From NCBI GenBank assembly GCA_905178155.1, contig CAJINV010000015.1, positions 1,299,495-1,363,494 of the forward strand: a stretch of 64,000 nucleotides of DNA, given 5' to 3'. This stretch comes from Amoebophrya sp. A120. Its lineage: Eukaryota; Sar; Dinophyceae; Syndiniales; Amoebophryaceae. The notes under the pieces are model-generated. The model did no database searches, had not been told where the DNA came from, and saw only the letters and a program-made list of their open reading frames with translations. Below, piece by piece: positions 1-11,198 of this stretch. Positions within the stretch are counted from its first letter, which is position 1, and every line of letters starts with the position of its first letter. Made by a program: the position numbers and the translations under genes.

Positions 1-2769
1 CAACTGCGCTGCTGTCGGCGTGGCCGTGTCAAAGGACGGGCCCCAACTGCCCTTGTACTGCGTTTCGCCGATGCCCACCCAGCCCTGGTTCGCCCCGTCG
101 AACGCGACCACGCAGTGCGTGGACTGGTAGGTGTAGGTGTTGGTCGGGTTGTTGTGCTGGTTCCTTAGCAGGTAGCAGTAGTACTTTTTCGTGGTTCCGA
201 AGTAGTCCACGGTGCCAGCGGCGTAGTTGTGGTCGTACACGCCGTAGATTTCCGCCTCCACCGGCCACACGTCCACGTTCCCGGTGGTAAACGACCCGTC
301 GCCGGACACGCAAATGCGGAAAAACCCGCCCATCAGAAATTTCAGCGCGGTCGAATCGGACGTGGGTGTGCCGTACTGCAGCCACCCGTTCTGTTCGTTG
401 TCCGCTCCTATCAAATGTAAAGATGTCTGGGTCTGGAAGGTTGGAACTTGTGATGCTAACTTTGGACTCGAAAAAAATCTGTATTGCATGACCAGCAAGA
501 GAGGTCTCGTCTCTGCTACGCGGGGAGGGCATTTGTCATGCGGAGTAGGCATCAGGAAGCCCTCGAAGAATCTGTGATGCTAGGTCGTGCATTACAGAAA
601 CAGACATCCTGGGTCATGCAAAATATGCATGACAATAAATCTCAGAATCTTCCAGACCCAGACATTTTTGCATTTGATAGCTCCACCAGTGGAAAAGGCG
701 TTCGTCGCGGGCAGCGCCTTTCCCCCGTTCTGGCACCACGCGTTGCTAATCACCGAGCACCCGGGGACGGTTGCCTGGTTGTCCTGGCAGTGGTTGCTCC
801 CCTCTGCGGTCGTTTTCGTCACCGTGTTTCCGACAAAACGCGTCCGCAACGAGTTCTGCAGCCCGGACAGCCACGTGTGCGCGGAGGCCTTGGAGAACCG
901 CAGTTGCAGAGCCTTGTATTCCTCCGCGGATTCCCGCACGTGCTTGGTGGTCGTGAAATCACCCGCGGTGACCGAAGCCGTGGTATCTAGCTCCGCAAAC
1001 CTGGCGGACGTCGGATAGGTGTAGAGCGACATAGAATCGCGGGCGATCCCCGCGTTGCCCGTCCAGTAGATCCCGCCCGAGGGGACGACGACTAACCGTC
1101 TTCTCAACCAGTCGAACTTCCGCGAAAACCCTTGCGGCTGCAGCTGGTCTCCTGCTCCCGGTGGAAATTCGCCCGTGTTCCCGAAGTCGTCCACTAGTTC
1201 GCCGCCGGTAGTGGCGGACGTTCTGCCTCCTTGTCTCTTACTGTACCGGTTCCGGTGCTGTTTTGGGACCAGAGGGTGTATGTTCTCGAAATTAGAGGCG
1301 GAGTATTTCGATTGATTTTCGTCCTCGGTTCCCGGTTCTATCCCGTCTTCCGCCCCGTCGAGCGAAGCAGAAGCTGCGGAACTTGCTGTTTCTGATCCAG
1401 TACCACCACTACTCACCCGACTGGCACCCGAGGAAGAACTTGACGCTGTGCCCGTGCCGCCGCGGAGGTTCGCTATGGTCGGCGACTCGTTTGCTAAAGT
1501 GCCCGTGCGAAAGGGCTGCGTGAGGAGAAAAAGCCACCACATTTGCTTCGTGCGCCGGTGCCGTATTCGCTTCAGGCAGCGAAGAGGTTTGTTGTCCTTA
1601 CCGGAAACACCTTGTGTTGCTGACTGTGAATCCTCATCCGCACAACTCCCGGGCTCGTTTCTTTGTATTTTCCCCGTGCTGGTGTCGCTTTCGGGCGCTG
1701 TGGTGTTGCTGCTCCCGCGGCCTGGTGATGCTGCCTTGTTCTTCGACGCTGTTATCACACCTTGATGAGCTAAAAGTCCTTTGCAGGTCCTGCTGGAGGT
1801 CGTTCTCTTGTTTTCTGTCTTCGGGTATTTTGTTCTGCTGCCATGGCGGAGCGAGGTGGATGTGGAAGAACTAGGGCTCGACGTCGTCGATGCGGAAGAT
1901 GTGGAGGAAGTAGCACGACCAGTGGCAGAAGGAAAACCACAACGCTTTTTACTACAAGAACCACTGGCAGCAGGAACAAATTTTTCATCTTCTCGCACAA
2001 GAAGTCCTTCGACACCATCTTGTTCTACATGCTCAGGCGAAAGATTTCTCTCTGCGTCTTCGCGATGCTGGGTGAATGTCGGTGCTGTGAACAAATTATC
2101 GACGGTTGCATCTACAGGTGATGAGGAAGATCCGGAGGGTTTTATTGTAGAAACTATTTCAGGGCAACTTTGTGGTATCGTTTCTCTTGTTCCCGGACCT
2201 GCTGCTCCACTACAAGCCACCTCGTCTGCTTCCTCCGTTTCTTCTATCCTTGAAGACAGCACCTGTTTCCGGTGCTCTCCGGTGGTGCTGGAACTTCTCA
2301 GCCGTTTTCTTTTTCTCTTCCGCTTTGTTTTCCACACTTGCTCTTCTACTACAGTTTCGTGCCGGTTTAACATTTCCCTGCCGCTAGCCGTCGTTGGGCT
2401 CCTGCTGGTGTCCAGATAATTGCCAGAAAAGAACTTCTGAAGCTGCTGCTCCGCTTTTGAGGTTTTAGATGCCGACGTTGAAGAGCTCGATATAATTTTG
2501 TTCCGACTGGCAAGTAGTATTTCTGATCCGGACGGTCCACAATTACGCGTCGCACTACTTCGCGTGACTTTACTACCTAGTACAGCCTGCCAGGAGTTGT
2601 GTGGTCCCCGTCCGACTGTTGAGGAGCTTTTTCCTGTTCCAGCGGTGGAAGTGCTGCAACTACTACTCCCCGCAGCATAACTGCCTGCGCCGCGGTTGCT
2701 GTTAACATGTCTACTCACCTTCGGCCCCCGCGACGGGGAACTCGGAGTTGGTGGTGTTTGCACGAACAT
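1..2769 (-). CDS. Ser/Thr-rich protein of unknown function (3' truncated by window edge)
   Basis: An ATG at 2769 opens about 2.1 kb of uninterrupted frame. The first roughly 430 residues are low-complexity Ser/Thr/Gly. A short hydrophobic stretch (MWWLFLLTQPF) follows near 1520. Then comes a better-conserved-looking part with Cys, Trp and Tyr residues (for example SGGIYWTGNAGIARDSMSLY near 1060). The frame runs into a family A introner at 409-679. If the element and one GCTCC duplication are removed, the frame continues through to base 1 without a stop (..STGG-ADNEQNGWLQYG..., then DVWPVEAEIYGVYDHNYAAG). The C-terminus lies outside the window. I do not recognise the family. The pairing of Cys and aromatic residues downstream of a hydrophobic stretch would suit a secreted or membrane protein, but that is inference. 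Overlapping reading frames on the plus strand are shadows. Confidence 0.65.
409..679. mobile_element. Introner, family A
   Basis: Terminal inverted repeats start TATCAAATGTAAAGATGTCT on the left and mirror as ...GCATTTGATA on the right. The duplication GCTCC flanks it (404-408 and 680-684). Removing the element plus one copy restores the reading frame of the host exon. The interior carries TTTGTCATGC and TGTGATGCT motifs. Confidence 0.9.
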
Positions 2770-4873
2770 GATCTTCTTCGCGCTAGTGCGTTGGTCTCCC
2801 GCAGCACCTTGTTCTTCAACAAATGTTAGCCCGCGCGTCGTTGTACTCCAGCGCCAGTAGTAGCTGCGGCGTTTCCGCGCGACAAAATGCAGAAAGCACC
2901 ACCATGCTGATCGACGCTAAAGCTTTCGGGAGGAGACGTTATTTATCCTTGGCCGGCGGTGTGTCGAGTCGGGAGAGAAGAAGCGAAGAACTGTCCTGGC
3001 AAGTTGTGAAGACCGTTTGCTACTTCTTCTGGCAAAACTTCAGGGGGGATCCGATTCCGAACTACCTCGATGATGGGAAATAAAAGTTCAAAAGTGCAAA
3101 CGAATTCAAAATTTGATAGTGTAGTAAGGAGGAGCTCTAATAGGTGAAGAGTAGTTCTGTATTTGTGAGAAACCACTAAAGCAGGGGCAGCTTGCTACTG
3201 GTGCCCCTCGTCTTGAAGAAGCACTCGGTTCTTCTGTTTCTAGCAACAACCGGGCAAAAAAATCGCTAAATTTGGGTTGGTAGGTTCATTTTCGAGGGTA
3301 ATTATACCGGGGGGTTTTCAGTTTGAATTCCTTACCGTGCAAGACGAATGGCTGTCAAGAATTGGAAACCGTCAAAAGATGATGATGACGGACGAAACAA
3401 TCACAAATGGATGATGGCATGACAATCGAGGCTAGTGATGCAATAAAACAGTACCTAAAGTATGTAAAAATATCTCTCGACGACACCACGACCCAGACGG
3501 ATATTGCAAAAGCTTCTTCTACGCAACTACGGCATCGTCCCACATGACTTCTCCAAATACAACTACGCTGAAACGTCTAATTCTGGGTGCAACGACATAC
3601 TGAGTTCGATAATCATACTTGAGTAGTCACCACAGTTTCACTCTCGACGCGCTCGGTCCCTCGTCCCTCTGTAAGAATCGCTCTTCTATCAACTACATCT
3701 CTCAGCATTTTTTATCTGGCACTACCCCTCGATTATATCCTCTTTCAACAAAGATTTTCTTTAGTCAAAATGTACTAGCGGCACAAGTTCGTGTTGGAAA
3801 AAATTTTTGATATCTTGTGGCAGTTTTGTCATCATCTTCCACGTCTCTCACGGATGTGATTTTTTTGAGACGAGGTCTATTCACACAAGAACATCTGGAA
3901 GGATTGCAACTACGATTGTGTACAGGAACACAGCGCTGCTAACTAAGATTGTGCACAGGAACAAGCAGAGCTACAAGTCCGACCACGACTTTCTTGCATA
4001 ACTCACTTGCTCCGCAATCGAAAGGCTAAAGAGCAGCGAACGCTCAAGTCGTGCCCTTGGCCTTTCCCAAAGAATTTTTTTTTTTTGCTTTTTTCATTTT
4101 TTGGCTTTCTCATGGCAAAACCGGTCACGAAAAAGTCGTAGTAGTTTTCGATTGTCGCTGATGAAAAGTTTTTGGAAATTGATACTGTACTTTCCAAATT
4201 TGAGTACTTGCAGCTGTCGCTGTATCGCTGTCGCGCTCGAGCCGTGGGCTCTTCATTGAGCTGCTACTTAGGTAGCCATCTGGTTCTTGGCTATGACAGT
4301 TCTTAGTGGTGCAACTTCGTTCATACATCGGGTAGATCAACAGATGTTGACCCGAAGTCATCTGGTCCTCATTTTAGCAGTTGAGTATAAATCTTACTTC
4401 AGCCCTGCAGAAAGTTCGCATGACACCAATCATCGATCGGAGGTGTTAGTTGACTCCCTCGCCCGTCGTCCTGTGAAAAAAATTCTTGGCCCCCCGCCGC
4501 AAGAAATTTGAATGTATACATAAAGTGTTGTTTGTCAAAAAATGGATATTGTTCCGTATTCGTTGTCCGTTGTCTCATAATTGATTCGCAAAAAAAGTAC
4601 TCAGTTTCTGAAGTCGGTACGATACCCTTTGTTCTACCGGTCTGCTAGTACATCTACATCGTTAAGTAGTCGCTGTTGAAAGTTCTGCTTCAAGATGAAG
4701 CGGTGATGGTCAATAAATTGCTTCAGTTGTAATAACCGCAGCATTTTTGCCTCGTGGAAAAGCTTTAAAAAAAAATCTACTAGTCCTTTGATGTCGATGT
4801 CCTACTTCTCTCTACTAGCGGTGGCAGTTCATCGTGTTCAAGCGTTTCTTCTTCAACTAGCTACTTACCACCT
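2770..4873. other. AT-rich intergenic region
   Basis: This stretch separates the start of the Ser/Thr-rich gene from the end of the ALYREF-like gene. Open frames here are short and lack any recognisable motif. No introner TIRs are visible, unlike in the genes on either side. A run of T (about 4075-4087) is the only simple repeat noticed. Confidence 0.6.
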
Positions 4874-7800
4874 CTACATGATCTCAATCTTGATCGTCGA
4901 TCCGTTGATTTCGCCGCCATCGAACTGGTGCTCCGCTTCATACGCATCCTTGGACTCTTCGAACACCAACCAGGCAATGCAGGCCGGTTTGTTCATGTCC
5001 ACTACGTTGATGGTGCCGATGTCCTCGAATGCCTCCTTGAGCTCCTTCTTCGCCAAATTACCCGGGCAGGTGTATCGCGAGAAAACAGAAAAACTGTCCC
5101 AGTCTCACCTTGTATACATGCAGTAGAAGATTCTTCTTGATGCAGTCTTTTGTCATGCGCGACAGGTGGAAAAACACGAGCTTTCTATTCGCGTGCTCTC
5201 TTGCGTCTGGCGCATCACAGATCTCTTCTTCATCTGTGGTCTTTCCGCAGCTCGTGGCTGACGCTGCAACTTGTTTGAGAGTGACTGAAACAGTTTTATT
5301 TCAACATCTTCTTTCTCCGGATAAATTGGTGATCTGCACCAGCCGGCCACTGCCTTTGAACTTCGCCACCGAGGGGGGCAATTCCGTCGTGCGCCCGTTA
5401 CTCCCGGTGTTGGATCCGACGTTGTTTTCATTCTTCGCGTAGTGGTCCTTCAGAAAGTCCTTTTCCAGTTCCCGGGTGCTTCGGCGGTTGTTGTACTTGC
5501 CGCCGCCCACGCTGAAATTGGCGAACTTGTTTCCCCGGTTGTACGGAGATTCATCGTCTGAGTCGTTGTATCGGTTGTTGCGGTAGTTGTGCCCCCCGCG
5601 ACGCCCGTAATAGTTGCTCCGGCGGTGGTATCGTAAGAAAAAAGTTCTTGTTCACACGAACGATTTTGCAAGGTTTGCATCTGTCATAGGTTTGCTGTGC
5701 ACGAGCTGCCATGCATGCTTTCTAAATCTAAGGGACGATGAAGACACGGGAAAAGATCCGATTGAATATGCAACTGCACCAGCAAACGAAAGAAAAGAAA
5801 TGCGTGTTAATCCAGTGTTCTTGCATGACATGCATCACAAGCTTCCAGTGAAAAAAAATTTTTCCTGCGATAGGTTGTAGCCGTTCCGGTTGTAGTAGCC
5901 CGAATTGTAGTAGTCGCGATCGTTCTCAAAATAGTTGTATGCATCGCAAATAGGTCTGGTCTTCTGGCTTCATTGTGATGCGAAATTTGAAGGACAACAA
6001 GATCTGCAAAGCACGGATATTAGGAGTTAAGAGTTTTTTCTGTCGTGCTGGAGGAGAGTTTGTTGTCATGCGTTTTACCCAGAAGAACCAGATGGAAGTA
6101 TTCACACTGCATAACTCGCCACGGTTGTCGTCGTTTGTCACGAAGTCCTGCCACGGCCCGCTGCCCGGTCGGAAAGAGCCGTACTCGCCATCCGACCCTT
6201 CGTCGTCCCCGTAACGGCCACGGCCCTTGCCGTAGTAGGAATTGCCCTGTGATTGATAATGATTGTAAGTTTGTCATGCCTAGTCTACTCAAATTAGTCA
6301 TGCCGAGTCGACGTGGTCAACACAATAATACCCGTCCCCCGCCCCCATAGCTGTCGGCACCGTACTCAAGTTATCAGAAGGAAATCTTCTTTGGTAACTG
6401 CTGGAAGCCAGTATTTGTCATTAGTGGAATGCCTCGTAGAACGCAGAATTTCTCGTGCTAAGACGACACTGGTGATAAATAAATGATGGAAACTCATGAT
6501 GACAGCATGAAAACGATAAGTGGCTCCAGCATTACAGATATTTCCTTCCGATACCGAATACCCATAATTCCGGTACCCGTACTTTCCCGTGCCTTCGCGC
6601 ATGAGGGAGAAAAAGGTAGACAGCTCGTTTGTCATGCTGAATGCAATTACCTCTGCATAATGCTTAAGGTTAAGCCTACGTGGCATGACAAAAAATAAGA
6701 ATCGAAGTCAGTGAGACATTTCCTGTCAAGTCTGTAACTATGCTAATGCCGACTCTGGAGGCTTACTTAATCATGACGACCTCGCATGACAAACACTGTA
6801 GAATCTTGGAGTCGATAGTTTCCGCTTCCGTACTGCCGCGCCCGCGTGTATCGGAGGAAAAAACATGCATTTTGTCACTGTGACCTTGAACTTCTGTTGC
6901 GAAAAACCAAGAAGCAAGAGAGACAACCAGATCGCTACATGAATGAAATGTGGCACCAGAAATTAGGTATTGAAGTCTGTGTTGCTTCTGATTTGTTGTT
7001 CGCTTTCGCCTTCAGAAGCGGACGGCGCATTACATGTTCATCCTTCTGTCATGCGTGGCGTGTCATGCTACTCCTCCACATCAGGTTCAGGACAAGAGCC
7101 GCCACAGCCACAGTGGCGCTTTTCCCTGCGATAGCTTCCCTTGTAGCTCCATTCGTTGTATAAACGGCGAAAGTACGCCTCGGCACGCCGCAGTTGCTTC
7201 GCGAGGCGGCGCTTGGAGTAGTAGGAGCCTCGGGCGCCGCGGTAGCCGGCACCACGGTAGTAGTTGTACCCGAAATTCCGCTTGGAACTACCGCCCCGGT
7301 AGTAGTTCCCGCGACGCCCGTAGTTGCGGTAAAAGTACCGCCCGCCGCTATCCTGTGTAAAAACGTCCCCACACCAGAGTCAAGTTGGGAATCTAGCAAC
7401 ACAAGTCTCCAAGTTTTGGGAGTTGTGCATGACAATTCTCCCTCTACAGCGTAGTGCTGGTTGGCACGGGAAGCCGCATGAGAAAGCCACTCTCTCACCC
7501 TGTTTACAGCATTACGAATTCCAAAACACGATTGGAAATGCCTCTCATGGAGCTGCGCACTACGAATGTTCCTGTCATTGCACATTTGCATGTACAAATC
7601 TGGGGTGGGAACGTTTTTACACTGGATAACCGCCGCGGTTCTGCATTCGCCGCCGGCCCCGTTCCACTTGCATAACGGCGTCCAGACTCATGTCCATTTT
7701 CTCTTCCGCAGAGTAAGCCTTCTGCTTCTTGGCACCATCGTCGCCAGCATTTCCGCCGCCGCCGGGCTTGTTGTTCGCCGGTCTCTCTATGAAGTTGGAA

Positions 7801-8109
7801 AATGACTAGTACTAGCACACGATCTGATCTTCAGGAATTTCAATTTCTGTTCTTGTGATGCTGTTTTACCTTTGAAAATGTACCAACTGAGCAACCATGG
7901 CTGAAGACTCATTCGCATGACAGATTTATTTGTTGCATTCTCGCATGACAAAATAGGGAAGAATCTTGTGCTTAATTAGTGATCAACATTTTCCTCATGA
8001 TAATGTGGTAGTCCTTGTCGTTGGCTTTTTTCACCCTTTTCCCCTTTTTCGATTTGGAGATCAGGTCTTCTAGACTCGCGTCTAGGTGCGCGTTCGCGGC
8101 GGCCGTCAT
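4874..8109 (-). CDS. ALYREF: ALYREF/THO4-like mRNA export factor, about 11 exons
   Basis: The Aly/REF family couples splicing and the TREX complex to mRNA export in the nucleus. Exon 1 (8109-7987) begins MTAAANAHLDASLEDLISKS. Exon 2 (7796-7630) carries a second REF-type motif, KMDMSLDAVMQ, which matches the family's N-terminal helix MDMSLDDIIK. The middle exons (7348-7134, 6848 to about 6824, about 6600-6554, 6371-6332, 6246-6114, 5937-5873, 5628-5323) are Arg/Gly/Tyr-rich (RNYGRRGNYYRGG). The last exon (5059-4874) joins GRLVQITNL to AKKELKEAFEDIGTI...IAWLVFEES...GSTIKIEIM and completes an RRM with RNP2 and RNP1-like strands. Most introns are TIR elements; 6247-6331 is a plain GT-AG intron. 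The protein is longer than animal ALYREF because of the expanded RG/YG linker. The ATG at 8109 is the first in frame. The exact exon edges between 6600 and 6850 are uncertain. Confidence 0.75.
5060..5322. mobile_element. Introner-like intron inside the RRM
   Basis: AAATT flanks it on both sides (5055-5059, 5323-5327). Splicing out the segment plus one copy joins QITN to LAKKEL and rebuilds the RRM. The TIR is short (ATCCGG against ACCCGG), so the family is unclear. Confidence 0.7.
5629..5872. mobile_element. Introner, TATCG-AGGAAAAA type
   Basis: The ends are TATCGTAAGAAAAAAG (left) and, on the other strand, TATCGCAGGAAAAATTTT. Near-identical duplications GGTGG and GGTTG flank it. Removal joins NRNGYN to HRRSNYYG in the RGG region of the ALYREF-like gene. 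Confidence 0.75.
5938..6113. mobile_element. Introner, singleton family
   Basis: Inverted ends are TATGCATCGCAAATAGG and TTATGCAGTGTGAATACTTC, both leading into a CTGGT-TCTTCTGG block. The flanks AGTTG and ACTCG are diverged duplications. Removal joins DDNRGEY to FENDRDYY in frame. Confidence 0.65.
6247..6331 (-). other. Canonical GT-AG intron in ALYREF-like gene
   Basis: The donor is CGG|GTATTATTG and the acceptor CAATCACAG|GGC on the minus strand. It has no TIR or flanking duplication. It shows that ordinary spliceosomal introns coexist with introners in one transcript. Confidence 0.7.
6372..6553. mobile_element. Introner, TATCRGAAGGAAAT type
   Basis: Inverted ends are TATCAGAAGGAAATCTTC and TATCGGAAGGAAATATC. 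Target duplications are poorly preserved. Removal keeps the YG-rich frame open (RNYGYSEYGADSYGG). Confidence 0.6.
6849..7133. mobile_element. Introner, TATCG-AGGAAAAA type
   Basis: Inverted ends are TATCGGAGGAAAAAACATG and TATCGCAGGGAAAAGCG, related to the element at 5629-5872. It lies between two RGG-rich exons of the ALYREF-like gene. The interior holds TCTGTCATGC and GTGTCATGC copies. Confidence 0.7.
7349..7629. mobile_element. Introner, family B
   Basis: Ends are TATCCTGTGTAAAAACGTCC and the mirrored AACGTTTTTACACTGGATA. The GC-rich duplication CCGCCGC flanks it (7342-7348, 7630-7636). Splicing joins RRMQNRGG to RYFYRNYG in frame. Confidence 0.85.
7797..7986. mobile_element. Introner-like inverted-repeat intron between ALYREF exons 1 and 2
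   Basis: GGAAAATGACTAGTACTAGC on the left mirrors GAAAATGTTGATCACTAAT on the right, and both continue as GCACA-GAT. Removing 7797-7986 joins HIIMRKM to NFIERPANNK in frame. The interior has two GCATGACA motifs. No clean duplication is visible. Confidence 0.6.
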
Positions 8110-10100
8110 GATTGTGACTCGTGGTGCGCTGATTTGTTTGCTTCTGGTCGTTTGCAAGTGTAATATCTACCGCGTGCTTGTACTAGTTAAATTGATCTAC
8201 AGAATCGTCAGCTGATGAATCTAGTTCGCTGTTCCAGATGAATCAAGCCACGTCAGCACCAAGCACCTGCGGTTGTAAACGGAACTTGTAGTACAGCGAA
8301 GCTGAAGTTTTTCTATCCAGGTGATACAACTTGACCAACATACAACCTGCTTTGTGAGACCTACGTCACATCATTTCGCATGTGAAAATTTGTTGTTCAT
8401 TCCAGAAGCCAAAACGAAAAATTTGCAATTCGAGCTCCTGCTCTACCTTTCCTGGAGACGACAATAGCCATCCATCGTGTGATAAAAAGAACGATGACGA
8501 AACATGGTCGCAAAGCCTGTTGTTACAGGTAGAAAAGCTACTGGATTCGATTGCGTCCTCCGCATTGGTTGCAAAATGTAAAAGTAAAAGGATCGGAATG
8601 TTCTCCAGCTGGCTGTGGTTGCGCATGGCTGTTTTACAGGAGGATCTTCTCGCGCCCGGACTACGAATGCTAAAATTCGTGCATGGGGATAAAAGTGATA
8701 GACGGGGCATTTCAAAATTTGACCACACGCCGCCGAAGCAAAACAATCATCACAGATGCTAGCGCGCTGATCAACTGTCCTGTTGCAATAAGTACCACCA
8801 TCCGAACAATGAGAAAGGGGGAAATTGTAGAACACATCATTGCCTCAGCTGGTATCGTCGCATCGCAATACATAGAGCAGCTTTTACGCATTGCCATAGC
8901 TGTAAATGTTTGCTTTTAAAACAAATTTCGACGCTTTTTGTTTCCTTGGTGTCGATTTTCTCTACAAGCTACTGACGATGCACATTTCGAGATGTTCACA
9001 AGCAGCTGAAACCGTTTCAGGAAAAACTCAACAAAAGAAATTTGGCTTCAATCAATTCAAAGAATTAGATTCTAACAAGCTAGCCACCAACAGGATGGGT
9101 GACTAAACACAGAGTTTCTATCTCATGACATGATGAGAATGAGTTCTGCAGTGATCAAACTAATAAATGACAGCAAAGTTTCATAATCACGAATTCAACA
9201 ATGTAATCTCGACTTCAACTTTGTACCCTCTTTCAGCGATGCGTCGCATCGCTGAAACAGTACTATTGAAATCACGATGTGGTTGTTGATTCGTGTTTTT
9301 ACGTCGTTCGCCCAATTTGGCTTTACTTCTTTGTTTGCGCCAATAAGAGCTCCCGCGATCTCGATCCGCGTGATTCGGATGCGCAGCGTACAAAAACAAA
9401 TGCAATCGACATTTTCGTGGACGTGTCTTTAATAATCTTTCATTAACGAGCTACAGGCACCGACGCAAAGCATCGGCACCATCCTAAACAAACAAATGAC
9501 TCACAAATAAGTAAATCAACCAATGGAGCACGATATTGAATGCGATATAGTACGATGCTGCGCCGTTTCTTTTCGTTTTATGATTGCAAGAGGAATATGA
9601 TGAAGTGGAGAAGTAAAGCACCTTTCTCGTCAGTGAGCAGTTCGCTTTTGTCAGGTACAGGTCACGCAAATCTATCCATTCAGGTCTTTTTCAGTAGCGC
9701 TGAATTCGTAGATATAAAGCGCAGCTTGCAACCCGATGACCACGAATCGCAATCCATGACTATAAAAAAACAAGATAAAGATGATAAAAATAGATGCTTT
9801 GATGACGCCAAAACTCGGTGGTGCTCTTTATCTTGTATCTTTATCTCTGTGGGAGACAACCCGTTTCACAAACTGCCCATGCGACGTATACCAAAACGAA
9901 GTGAGATGCTCCGTTTTACTTTTATTTCCTTAATTTGTTCACTATATTGGACACGGAGATAATTTGATTCGATTTTATTTGGCGCGCCCCACCCGTGGTA
10001 GTTCGCACCTTTGATGATGAGACACCGCAAAAAACGGCAAATAGTGCACTTCCGGTGGCGCGCATGAGGTTTGCCGCCAGTACGACGTAGGCGTATTTTT
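8110..10100. other. AT-rich intergenic region
   Basis: This is about 2 kb upstream of the ALYREF-like gene. Frames such as 8366-8835 overlap on both strands without motifs and look fortuitous. No introner of families A-G is present. I see no supported gene. Confidence 0.55.
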
Positions 10101-11030
10101 TCAATCGCTCTGTGGAGGGGTTGCCTGTTGGTACTGATGTTTTTCTTCGCGAGTCATGTTTGGGTGGTTCAGGTGTCGCGGCTCTAAAAAATTCTCGTCA
10201 CCAGAATCACTGTCCTGCCCTGTTCGCAGTCGTGCAATTACGGCAGTTGCCGTCTCATAAACCATAAAACCAGTCATTCCTTCCTGTTCCTTCGCCGTCA
10301 AGCTTTCCGCCTTTTGCCGTCGGCGCTCTTCTTGATCTTGTCTGCCGTGTTGCAGAAGATAGTCTTGCAGACCGCTCGCGCCGTTCAATATTTGACCTGG
10401 AGCGAGACCAGCATCGAACGTGTGCTTAAAATAATTAAGGATGTTCTGGTGCCCGAGCGCTACCACTGCCACTGTGCCCAACATGCTGGATTGCCACTTT
10501 CCGTTAGCACCTTTTTTCACAAGGATTTCGGTATCGCAGATGTCGAGCATTGCCTTGACGACGCGTTGAAGCTGTTCAACGGTTGTGAGTGGGGTTACTC
10601 CGCGTACAACTGGCAGTTCTCCGTCTTCGCTTGAGGTATCGTCTCCAACTGATGCTGCTCCCAACTCTCGCTGCCTCGCTTCTATCGCTAAATACTTGAG
10701 AAACCAATACACCGCGCGCTCCTTCGTCCTCTCGCCCCGGAGCAGCTTTTTTTTCTTCTTGAATTGCTCTTCAACTTTTACCGCAGATGCTTCGAGAGAC
10801 CGGATATCGGCCAGCGGCTTAATCGAAGACGCGTGAGCTTGTCTCCGCAATTTACTACGTTCCGCATATATTATTTCTTCTCTCGTTTGTGCTCCATCGT
10901 CGGTGTCCTGACTCGCTCCGACCTGCGGGTCAGGCAGTAGTGCGTGAAGCCCAGCCTTTCTGCGAAACTCCCATTTCGTCTCTGGCTTGTTTTTTAGCCA
11001 GGCAAGAGGATCCAAACTCCCTGCATCCAC
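10101..11030 (-). CDS. Hypothetical hydrophilic protein, probably one exon of a gene
   Basis: The open frame is 309 codons with charged, helix-forming content (KVEEQFKKKKKLLRGERTKE; EERRRQKAESLTAKEQEG). The C-terminal part reads DENFLEPRHLNHPNMTREEK. There is no ATG at 11030; the frame continues upstream to about 11100. A second frame there (SLLPKLPRYQVLGAKDLEKN, near 11110-11060) also looks coding, so an intron or frame change around 11030 is likely. There are no membrane segments and no recognised domain. Its strand matches all other host genes. Confidence 0.45.
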   Translation of the reverse strand: MDAGSLDPLAWLKNKPETKWEFRRKAGLHALLPDPQVGASQDTDDGAQTREEIIYAERSKLRRQAHASSIKPLADIRSLEASAVKVEEQFKKKKKLLRGERTKERAVYWFLKYLAIEARQRELGAASVGDDTSSEDGELPVVRGVTPLTTVEQLQRVVKAMLDICDTEILVKKGANGKWQSSMLGTVAVVALGHQNILNYFKHTFDAGLAPGQILNGASGLQDYLLQHGRQDQEERRRQKAESLTAKEQEGMTGFMVYETATAVIARLRTGQDSDSGDENFLEPRHLNHPNMTREEKHQYQQATPPQSD

Positions 11031-11198
11031 GCCGTTCCCATTTTCGACAAACCCCGACGCCAGTTTTTCTCCAGATCCTTCGCCCCAAGCACCTGATATC
11101 GTGGTAATTTTGGAAGCAGTGACGCGTCAACACTGACGCGACGAATTCCTTTCCGTTCCACGAATTGGAATTGAAGCTACGTACAGAACTACTAACAA

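Noticed and set aside
8366-8835. Overlapping frames of about 126-130 codons on both strands
   Set aside because: AT-rich, mutually overlapping, no motif, located in intergenic DNA.
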